Both the position numbers and the translations under genes were made by a program. This document shows, one piece after another, positions 1-5,838 of a stretch of DNA of 7,833 nt. The notes under the pieces were generated by a model that ran no database searches, was not told the DNA's origin, and saw only the letters and a list, made by a program, of their open reading frames with translations. Location of the stretch: NCBI GenBank assembly GCA_900551465.1, contig URWL01000074.1, forward strand, positions 1 through 7,833. The letters run 5' to 3'. Each line of letters begins with the position of its first letter. Within the stretch, counting starts at the first letter, position 1. Source of the stretch: an uncultured Blautia sp. (GTDB lineage Bacteria; Bacillota; Clostridia; Lachnospirales; Lachnospiraceae).

Positions 1-1
1 G

Positions 2-532
2 CATATTCCGGTGCCGACCCCGATTCTTGTAGCAATTATTGTGGTAGTGCTTGTAAGTTTATTCTTAAACAGAACAGCGACAAAATTATATGTTGAAAGT
101 GTCGGTATTAACCCGAAAGCCAGCCGTCTGTTCGGACTGAATTCCAACAGGATCATCTGGCTGACATATGCAGCCTGCGGACTCTGTGCAGGAATCGCAG
201 GTATGATCGCTACATCAAGAATCTCATCCATTGATGCCAATAACGTAGGTAATCTGATGGAATTGGATGCAATCCTTGCAGTAGCCCTTGGAGGAAACTC
301 ACTGGCAGGAGGAAAGTTTTCTCTTGGAGGAAGTGTCATCGGAGCGATCACGATCCAGGCATTGTCAACGACACTCTATGCACTGAAAGTAACCGGAGAT
401 CAGCTTCCGCTTTATAAGGCGATCGTAGTTATCATTATTGTGACACTGCAGTCTCCGGAATTCAAGAAATTTATGAATCGATACAAAGCAAAAAGAGCGG
501 CGAAAGCTGCTGGAGAGAAGGTGGCATCATGA
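2..532 (+). CDS. ytfT: YtfT-type sugar ABC transporter permease, 5'-truncated by the window edge
   Basis: This is the C-terminal half of an inner-membrane permease of a sugar ABC importer (RbsC/YtfT family). The frame is open from base 2, so the GTG at 11 is probably internal: the residues HIPVPTP match the loop before a membrane helix in YtfT. The E. coli protein is about 340 residues by recall, and roughly 176 codons are present here. Visible marks, counted from the GTG, are a hydrophobic helix at residues 4-19, the cytoplasmic coupling segment VESVGINPKASRLFGLN (28-44), a helix near 48-66, the signature DANNVGNLMELDAILAVALG (75-94), GGNSLAGGKFSLGGSVIGA (94-112), and a last helix near 135-147 followed by a basic tail. 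The motifs VGIN, DANN and LELDAILAV closely recall E. coli YtfT, the galactofuranose permease. The stop overlaps the next start in ATGA, so the two permeases are translationally coupled. Family assignment is firm; the substrate is not. Confidence 0.9.
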   Translation, partial: HIPVPTPILVAIIVVVLVSLFLNRTATKLYVESVGINPKASRLFGLNSNRIIWLTYAACGLCAGIAGMIATSRISSIDANNVGNLMELDAILAVALGGNSLAGGKFSLGGSVIGAITIQALSTTLYALKVTGDQLPLYKAIVVIIIVTLQSPEFKKFMNRYKAKRAAKAAGEKVAS

Positions 533-1566
533 TAGAGAAAATCAAGAGCAAACTGCGCGGGAATGGTTTCCTGCTGTTTGTCACCATCGTGCTGTTCTTC
601 ATCTTGTATATCGCAGGAGCCATCGCCTATGGTGACCGTAACTTCACAAGTCCTCAGGTATTTTTAAACCTGTTTATCAGCAACGCAGGGCTGATCATTG
701 CAGCAGTCGGCATGACCTTTGTCCTTATCACTGGAGGGATTGATATTTCCATAGGTTCTGTCATCGGCGTTGTATGTATGATGCTTGCATGGATGATGGA
801 GATCAAACATATGAGCGCAGGGCTGGCAATCGTCTTAGTGCTGGCATTTGGAATTATATTCGGTCTGGTACAGGGATTCCTGGTAGCATATTTAAAAATT
901 CAGCCTTTCATCGTAACACTGGGAGGTATGTTCTTTGCCAGAGGTTTGACCGCCGTGATCAGTTCTGACATGATCAGTATTAAAAATGAGACGTTCTTAA
1001 ACCTTGCAAATAATAAAATTTACTTAAGCTTTATCACTTACTATAACAACAGAGGAATCGCAATGCACCCATATATTTACCTGAGCGTTGTTATCGCACT
1101 CCTGGTTGTGGCAATTGCATTTGCACTATTGAAGTTTACAAAGTTCGGACGTGCAGTATTTGCCGTGGGTGGAAATGAACAGTCTGCACTGCTCATGGGA
1201 CTGAATCCGAGAACAACAAAATTAAAGGTTTATGTATTAAACGGATTTTTAGCATCCCTGGCCGGTTTTGCTTTCTGCTTAAACTCCTGCGGAGGATTTG
1301 TAGAGCAGGCCCGCGGATTCGAGATGGATGCCATTGCGGCAGCTGTCATCGGAGGAACACTGCTGACCGGAGGTGTAGGAACTGTTATCGGTTCACTTTT
1401 CGGATCTCTGATCAAAGGTATCATTGAAACGATCATCACATTCCAGGGTACATTGTCATCCTGGTGGACGAGGATTGCCATTGCAGCCCTGCTTTGCTTC
1501 TTCGTCATCTTACAGAGCGTATTTAAATCCATCCGTGAAAAACGGCTGGCCCAAAGTGAAGATTAG
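529..1566 (+). CDS. yjfF: YjfF-type sugar ABC transporter permease
   Basis: This 345-residue integral membrane protein is the second permease subunit of the importer and would pair with the YtfT-like protein. It resembles remembered E. coli YjfF along its whole length: NAGLIIAAVGMTFVLITGG (52-70) with IDISIGSVIG, LKIQPFIVTLGGMFFARGL (122-140), the coupling loop FGRAVFAVGGNEQSALLMGL (206-225), FEMDAIAAAVIGGTLLTGGV (264-283), and GTLSSWWTRIAIA (307-319). Hydrophobic segments lie near 14-34, 52-68, 74-90, 97-121, 126-145, 181-201, 233-251, 267-290 and 314-332. The ATG lies inside the preceding stop (ATGA), with an AAGG-type ribosome binding site in the end of ytfT. The family carries furanose-form sugars (galactofuranose in E. 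coli) and, in bifidobacterial relatives (FruEKFG), fructose and pentoses. The binding protein and ATPase (YtfQ and YtfR equivalents) are not in view and presumably lie upstream. The transported sugar is unknown. Confidence 0.93.
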   Translation: MIEKIKSKLRGNGFLLFVTIVLFFILYIAGAIAYGDRNFTSPQVFLNLFISNAGLIIAAVGMTFVLITGGIDISIGSVIGVVCMMLAWMMEIKHMSAGLAIVLVLAFGIIFGLVQGFLVAYLKIQPFIVTLGGMFFARGLTAVISSDMISIKNETFLNLANNKIYLSFITYYNNRGIAMHPYIYLSVVIALLVVAIAFALLKFTKFGRAVFAVGGNEQSALLMGLNPRTTKLKVYVLNGFLASLAGFAFCLNSCGGFVEQARGFEMDAIAAAVIGGTLLTGGVGTVIGSLFGSLIKGIIETIITFQGTLSSWWTRIAIAALLCFFVILQSVFKSIREKRLAQSED

Positions 1567-1580
1567 CAGGAGGTAGGAAA

Positions 1581-3065
1581 ATGAATAACATGCCGAAAGT
1601 AAAAATCGGGATCGTAGCAGTCAGCCGTGACTGCTTCCCGGAAAGCCTTTCCGTTTCCAGGAGAGAAGCTTTAGTGAAAGCTTATAAAGAAAAATATGGG
1701 GAAGAAGACATCTATGAATGTCCGGTCTGCATCGTAGAGAGCGAGATCCATATGGTGCAGGCACTGGAGGATATCAAAAAGGCAGGGTGCAACGCGCTGG
1801 CAGTATATCTCGGAAACTTCGGACCGGAGATCTCAGAGACACTTCTCGCCAAACATTTCGACGGACCAAAAATGTTCGTTGCGGCGGCTGAGGAAAGCGG
1901 AAACAATCTGCTGGACGGACGGGGAGATGCCTACTGCGGAATGCTGAATGCAAGTTATAACTTAAAGCTTCGGAATATTAAGGCATACATCCCGGAATAT
2001 CCGGTTGGAACTGCGCAGGAATGTGCGGATATGATCCATGAATTTGTACCGATCGCGAGAGCGGTAAAAGCACTGAGTGAGCTTAAGATTATTTCTTTCG
2101 GTCCAAGACCACTGAACTTCCTGGCCTGCAATGCACCGATCAAGCCATTATATGATCTGGGCATCGAAATTGAAGAAAACTCAGAGCTGGATCTGTTCGA
2201 GGCGTTCAACAATCATAAAGATGATGAACGGATTCCTTCTATAATAAAAGAAATGGAAGAAGAACTGGGTCAGGGAAATAAGAAGCCTGAAATTCTGGCA
2301 AAGCTTGCCCAGTATGAACTGACATTGAAAGACTGGGTGGAAGAGCACAGAGGCTACAGGAAATATGTTGCCATCGCGGGCAAATGCTGGCCGGCATTCC
2401 AGACCCAATTCGGTTTTGTTCCATGCTACGTAAACAGCCGTCTTACTGCCCAGGGAATCCCTGTGTCATGTGAGGTGGATATCTACGGAGCGCTAAGTGA
2501 GTTTATCGGAACTGCGGTAAGTGAAGACGCGGTAACGCTTCTTGACATTAACAATTCTGTTCCTGCCGATATGTATGAAGAAGATATCAAAGGAACATTT
2601 GACTATACACAGAAAGATACCTTCATGGGATTCCACTGTGGGAACACTGCAAAGAGCAAGCTGTCCTTCTGCGAGATGAAATATCAGAAGATCATGGCAA
2701 GGACACTGCCGGAGGAAGTGACTCAGGGAACCCTGGAAGGAGATATCACACCGGGAGATATTACATTCTTCCGTTTACAGAGCACGGCAGACACAAAATT
2801 AAGGGCCTATGTGGCACAGGGAGAAGTTCTTCCGGTAGCAACAAAATCCTTTGGATCCATCGGAGTGTTTGCCATCCCAGAGATGGGAAGATTTTACCGC
2901 CATGTACTGATTGAGAAGAACTACCCGCATCACGGGGCAGTCGCTTTCGGACACTTTGGAAAAACATTATATGAAGTGTTCAAGTACATCGGTGTGGATG
3001 TCGGTGAAATAGGATTCAACCAGCCGAAGGGTATGTTATATCCGACGGAAAATCCTTTTTCATAA
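1581..3065 (+). CDS. L-fucose/L-arabinose isomerase family protein, copy 1
   Basis: This 494-residue protein is a predicted cytoplasmic, metal-dependent aldose-ketose isomerase of the FucI/AraA superfamily. An N-terminal alpha/beta region carries IVAVSRDCFP (11-20), VYLGNFGPE (75-83) and RGDAYCGMLNASYNLKL (114-130); a middle region has ISFGPRPLNFLACNAP (171-186); the catalytic part has KCWPAFQTQFGFVPCYVNSR (268-287), SCEVDIYGALSEFI (296-309), LLDINN (320-325), GFHCGNT (350-356), and a C-terminal stretch with H441, H450, H451 and H458. E298 and D322 are 24 residues apart, the same spacing as the metal ligands E337 and D361 of E. coli FucI as I recall them; the third ligand should be one of the C-terminal histidines. 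It is shorter than E. coli FucI (591) and closer to AraA length. A strong AGGAGGT at 1568-1574 fixes the start, 14 bp after yjfF, so it is in the transporter operon. Family assignment is firm; the substrate is unknown. Confidence 0.88.
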   Translation: MNNMPKVKIGIVAVSRDCFPESLSVSRREALVKAYKEKYGEEDIYECPVCIVESEIHMVQALEDIKKAGCNALAVYLGNFGPEISETLLAKHFDGPKMFVAAAEESGNNLLDGRGDAYCGMLNASYNLKLRNIKAYIPEYPVGTAQECADMIHEFVPIARAVKALSELKIISFGPRPLNFLACNAPIKPLYDLGIEIEENSELDLFEAFNNHKDDERIPSIIKEMEEELGQGNKKPEILAKLAQYELTLKDWVEEHRGYRKYVAIAGKCWPAFQTQFGFVPCYVNSRLTAQGIPVSCEVDIYGALSEFIGTAVSEDAVTLLDINNSVPADMYEEDIKGTFDYTQKDTFMGFHCGNTAKSKLSFCEMKYQKIMARTLPEEVTQGTLEGDITPGDITFFRLQSTADTKLRAYVAQGEVLPVATKSFGSIGVFAIPEMGRFYRHVLIEKNYPHHGAVAFGHFGKTLYEVFKYIGVDVGEIGFNQPKGMLYPTENPFS

Positions 3066-3085
3066 AGTAAAAGTAACTTTTTACT
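3066..3085 (+). repeat. Short AU-rich inverted repeat right after copy-1 isomerase stop
   Basis: AGTAAAAGT (3066-3074) faces ACTTTTTACT (3076-3085) with one extra T in the right arm and a one-base centre. The fold would be weak and tight-looped. It overlaps or abuts the stop codon region and may protect the upstream mRNA 3' end, or be chance in AT-rich DNA. Confidence 0.35.
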
Positions 3086-3096
3086 CCTTCTTAGAC

Positions 3097-3137
3097 GGAG
3101 ACAGACTCTAACCAGGTCTGTTTCCAACAGCACTTGG
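3097..3137 (+). promoter_or_regulatory. Two mutually exclusive RNA hairpins in the isomerase-galM spacer
   Basis: GGAGACAGAC (3097-3106) pairs with GTCTGTTTCC (3116-3125) over 10 bp with one G-U, around a 9-nt loop. The right arm can instead join a downstream hairpin: CCAGG (3112-3116) with CTTGG (3133-3137) enclosing CTGTT (3118-3122) with AACAG (3126-3130). The two folds share bases 3112-3125, so only one can form at a time. Neither is followed by a U-run. They sit just upstream of a terminator-like hairpin, which suggests a regulatory or mRNA-processing leader, but I recognise no known riboswitch or protein-binding element. The pairing is seen directly; the function is inference. Confidence 0.5.
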
Positions 3138-3139
3138 AT

Positions 3140-3185
3140 AAAGCCGCAGAACATTTTGTTTTACGGCTTTGTCATATTTGTTTTT
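3140..3185 (+). terminator. Terminator-like hairpin upstream of galM
   Basis: AAAGCCG (3140-3146) pairs with CGGCTTT (3164-3170); after a single C/A mismatch the stem continues as AGAACA (3148-3153) with TGTTTT (3157-3162) closing a TTT loop. The sequence after the stem (3171-3185) is T-rich but broken (GTCATATTTGTTTTT), so termination is probably partial. It would reduce transcription from the transporter-isomerase segment into galM, giving graded expression, or end an mRNA 3' fragment after processing. A complete terminator would require a separate promoter for galM, and I see no convincing one in the spacer. Confidence 0.55.
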
Positions 3186-3190
3186 CACAG

Positions 3191-3197
3191 AAAAGGA
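3191..3197 (+). promoter_or_regulatory. Ribosome binding site that fixes the galM start
   Basis: AAAAGGA lies 7 nt before the ATG at 3205. An in-frame TTG at 3169 would add 12 residues, but it has no such site, it falls within the right arm of the terminator-like hairpin, and the added residues are absent from GalM family proteins. The ATG at 3205 is therefore chosen. Confidence 0.75.
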
Positions 3198-3204
3198 ATA
3201 TACT

Positions 3205-4254
3205 ATGAAGAAAATAGGAATACAGCCATTTGGCACAACTTCTGCGGGAGAGGAAGCAAATTTATACACAATTGCATTTAAAGACGGAAGTTCATTTTCC
3301 GCCACCGACTACGGAGCCAGTATCGTATCCTGTGTGGTTCCTGACAAAGACGGAAAGATGACAGATGTTGTTTTGGGATATGAGAATGTCAAGGATTATG
3401 AACAGCAGGATATGTTTATGGGATCGGTTATTGGAAGACATGCAAACAGGATCAAAGGGGCATCTTTCACTTTGAACGAAAAAGAATACAGGCTGTGTGC
3501 GAACGAAGGATGCAATCACCTGCACGGAGGCAATTCGGGCTTTCAGAAGAAGTTATGGAAAGGAGAGAGCCGGGATAACAAGATTATCTTTTCCCTTTTC
3601 AGTCCCCACATGGAGGAGGGGTATCCCGGCAGTTTACAAGTCAGTGTTATTTATTCATTTACAAAATACCATACACTGCATATTGATTATACCGCCGTCT
3701 GCGATCAGGATACAATCATTAATCTGACCAATCACGCTTATTTTAATCTTGCGGGTCATGATGCGGGTAACATCCAAAACCATTTTTTGAAAGTCAACAG
3801 CGATTTCTATACTCCGGGAGCAGCGGATTCTGTTCCCACCGGGGAAATTATGAGTGTGGAGGGCACCCCGTTTGATTTCAGAGAAGAAAAACAAATAGGG
3901 AAAGATATAAACAAAGAAAATCAACAGCTGGAATACGGCTGCGGATATGACCATAACTTTGTACTTGCAAAAGAAAAGGAAAGCTATGGGGAAGCAGCCA
4001 GGGCATGGTGCAGCACAACGGGGATAAGTCTTATTGTGGAGACAACCCTTCCCGGAATGCAGCTGTACAGCGGAAATCATATCCATGGAGAGCCTTTGGG
4101 CAAGAACGGGACGGTGTACCATAAACGTGATGGTTTTTGCCTGGAAGCTCACTTTTTTCCTTCAGGCCTTACTTATTCTCATTTTCCTCAGCCCATTCTC
4201 AGAAAGGGAGAGATTTTCCGTCACCGGACGACTTATTCATTCGGTATTCGATAG
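3205..4254 (+). CDS. galM: Aldose 1-epimerase (mutarotase)
   Basis: This 349-residue cytoplasmic enzyme is of normal GalM length. It interconverts alpha and beta anomers of aldoses, so that an imported sugar reaches the form the isomerase accepts. The motifs appear in family order: FSATDYGASIVS (31-42), GRHANRIKGASF (77-88), NHLHGGNSGFQKKLW (104-118), INLTNHAYFNLAGH (172-185), YDHNF (248-252), ETTLPGMQLYSGNH (279-292) and the C-terminal FCLEAHFFPSGLTYSHFP (311-328) with ILRKGE. By comparison with the characterised Lactococcus enzyme, H107 and H177 bind substrate and act as acid, D249 binds substrate, and E314 is the likely base. The usual LETQ around the base is LEAH here, a modest departure. 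It sits between the two isomerase copies, after a hairpin-rich spacer, and is the only gene in the cluster preceded by terminator-like structure. Substrate range cannot be told from sequence. Confidence 0.93.
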   Translation: MKKIGIQPFGTTSAGEEANLYTIAFKDGSSFSATDYGASIVSCVVPDKDGKMTDVVLGYENVKDYEQQDMFMGSVIGRHANRIKGASFTLNEKEYRLCANEGCNHLHGGNSGFQKKLWKGESRDNKIIFSLFSPHMEEGYPGSLQVSVIYSFTKYHTLHIDYTAVCDQDTIINLTNHAYFNLAGHDAGNIQNHFLKVNSDFYTPGAADSVPTGEIMSVEGTPFDFREEKQIGKDINKENQQLEYGCGYDHNFVLAKEKESYGEAARAWCSTTGISLIVETTLPGMQLYSGNHIHGEPLGKNGTVYHKRDGFCLEAHFFPSGLTYSHFPQPILRKGEIFRHRTTYSFGIR

Positions 4255-4256
4255 GT

Positions 4257-4294
4257 TTGTTTTTGTGGCTCTTTAGGTATAACAGTGGTAAAAT
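4257..4294 (+). promoter_or_regulatory. Weak candidate promoter before the second isomerase
   Basis: In the 88-bp gap after galM, TATAAC (4279-4284) lies 16 nt from a poor -35 TTGTTT (4257-4262). An alternative is an extended -10 TGGTAAAAT (4286-4294) with no good -35 at the right distance. Either could start an isomerase 2-xylB transcript with a leader of about 40-50 nt. No terminator is visible between galM and this point, so simple read-through is equally possible. Confidence 0.25.
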
Positions 4295-4342
4295 AAAAGA
4301 GATATCATAATTACTTAAATCCATTGACCAGGAGGGACGTTT

Positions 4343-5818
4343 ATGGAAAATATACCAGAAGTAGTTTTAGGAATTGCAGCGGTCAGCAGGGATTGTTTCC
4401 CTATGTCACTGTCCGAGAACAGGAGAAAACTTGCTGCAAAAGCCTATCGGGAGAAATACGGGGAAATCTTTGAATGTGAGACTTGTATTGAAAATGAATT
4501 GGACATGAAGAAAGCCCTTGAAGAGCTTAAAAAAGCAGGATGCAACGCATTGGTTGTTTACCTGGGAAATTTCGGACCTGAGACGGCTGAGACATTACTG
4601 GCTAAAGAATTCGACGGGCCGGTGATGTTTGCGGCGGCAGCCGAAGAGACACAGAATAAGCTGACCGATGACCGGGGTGATGCTTACTGTGGTATGCTCA
4701 ATGCCAGCTATAATTTAAAGCTTAGAAATGTAAAGGCTTATATTCCGGAATATCCGGTGGGGACTGCCGAGGAAGTGGCAGACATGATTCATGACTTTGT
4801 ACCGGTGGCAAGGGCAGTGATCGGCGTGCGTAACTTAAAGATTATTTCTTTCGGTCCGAGACCACAGGATTTCCTTGCCTGCAACGCACCGATCAAACAG
4901 CTTTATAATCTGGGAGCCGAGATTGAAGAAAATTCTGAACTGGATTTGTTTGAGTCTTTTAAGGCACATGAGGGTGATGAGAGGATTCCGGATGTGGTAA
5001 AGGACATGGAGAAGGAGCTGGGAGAGGGAAATAAAAAACCTCAGATACTGCCTAAACTTGCACAGTATGAGTTGACCCTCCTGGATTGGATCGATAAGCA
5101 TAGGGGTTCCAGGAAATATGTGGCCATTGCAGGGAAGTGCTGGCCTGCTTTTCAGACTCAGTTCGGCTTTGTTCCATGCTATGTCAACAGCAGGCTGACG
5201 GCAAAGGGAATCCCGGTGTCCTGTGAGGTGGACATTTACGGAGCTCTGAGCGAATTTATCGGAATGGCAGTCAGCCAGGATATTGTGACTCTTCTGGATA
5301 TTAACAATACAGTACCTGATGATATGTATGAGTCAGAAATCAGGGATAGTTATGAATACAGCCGCAGAGATGTGTTCATGGGATTTCACTGCGGAAATAC
5401 GGCTTCAGAAAAGCTCTCTTCCTGCGAAATGAAAAATCAGCTGATCATGACGAGAACGCTGCCCGAGGAATCTACACAGGGAACGCTGGAAGGTGATATC
5501 ATACCGGGAGACATTACATTTTACCGGCTTCAGAGTACATCAGATTCAAAATTAAGAGCATATATCGCACAGGGAGAAGTACTCCCGGTGAGGACAAGAT
5601 CATTTGGAGGGATAGGTGTTTTTGCCATACCGGAAATGGGAAGATTTTACCGTCACGTACTTATAGAAAAGAATTTCCCGCATCACGGAGCAGTTGCTTT
5701 TGGACATTTTGGAAAGCTTCTGTTTGAGGTATTTAGGTATCTGGGGGTGGAACAGACGGAACTCGATTTTAACCGGCCGAAGGGAATGTTGTATCCTTCC
5801 GAGAATCCATTTGCATAA
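4343..5818 (+). CDS. L-fucose/L-arabinose isomerase family protein, copy 2
   Basis: This 491-residue paralogue of the isomerase at 1581-3065 is about 77% identical to it by my hand alignment (roughly 113 differences over 491 positions, plus a 3-residue gap near residue 41). All presumed catalytic features are kept: RDCFP (16-20), KCWPAFQTQFGFVPCYVNSR (265-284), SCEVDIYGALSEFI (293-306) with E295, LLDINN with D319 (again 24 apart), GFHCGNT (347-353), and the C-terminal histidine-rich HVLIEKNFPHHGAVAFGH. Differences cluster in the N-terminal 60 residues, near 159-163, 207-220 and 326-342. The copy looks intact and functional, and too diverged for a recent duplication. AGGAGG at 4330-4335 gives the start. 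It is 20 bp upstream of xylB, making it the likelier partner of that kinase. Substrate unknown; the two copies may have different specificities or be differently expressed isoenzymes. Confidence 0.88.
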   Translation: MENIPEVVLGIAAVSRDCFPMSLSENRRKLAAKAYREKYGEIFECETCIENELDMKKALEELKKAGCNALVVYLGNFGPETAETLLAKEFDGPVMFAAAAEETQNKLTDDRGDAYCGMLNASYNLKLRNVKAYIPEYPVGTAEEVADMIHDFVPVARAVIGVRNLKIISFGPRPQDFLACNAPIKQLYNLGAEIEENSELDLFESFKAHEGDERIPDVVKDMEKELGEGNKKPQILPKLAQYELTLLDWIDKHRGSRKYVAIAGKCWPAFQTQFGFVPCYVNSRLTAKGIPVSCEVDIYGALSEFIGMAVSQDIVTLLDINNTVPDDMYESEIRDSYEYSRRDVFMGFHCGNTASEKLSSCEMKNQLIMTRTLPEESTQGTLEGDIIPGDITFYRLQSTSDSKLRAYIAQGEVLPVRTRSFGGIGVFAIPEMGRFYRHVLIEKNFPHHGAVAFGHFGKLLFEVFRYLGVEQTELDFNRPKGMLYPSENPFA

Positions 5819-5838
5819 TAGAGGAAAGGAGTTGGAAG

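Noticed and set aside
1230..1532. Open frame of 100 codons on the - strand inside yjfF
   Set aside because: It is a shadow of a strongly conserved permease, with no independent signals.
3169..3204. Upstream TTG start adding 12 residues to galM
   Set aside because: The TTG is inside the terminator-like stem and lacks a ribosome binding site. The ATG at 3205 has AAAAGGA at the right spacing and matches the family N-terminus.
3655..4152. Open frame of 165 codons on the - strand inside galM
   Set aside because: It lies wholly opposite a well-conserved gene, its protein resembles no family I know, and no ribosome binding site or promoter supports it.
4255..4342. Catabolite repression (cre-like) operator before the second isomerase
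   Set aside because: No stretch fits the TGWAANCGNTNWCA pattern acceptably on either strand here or in the 3066-3204 spacer.
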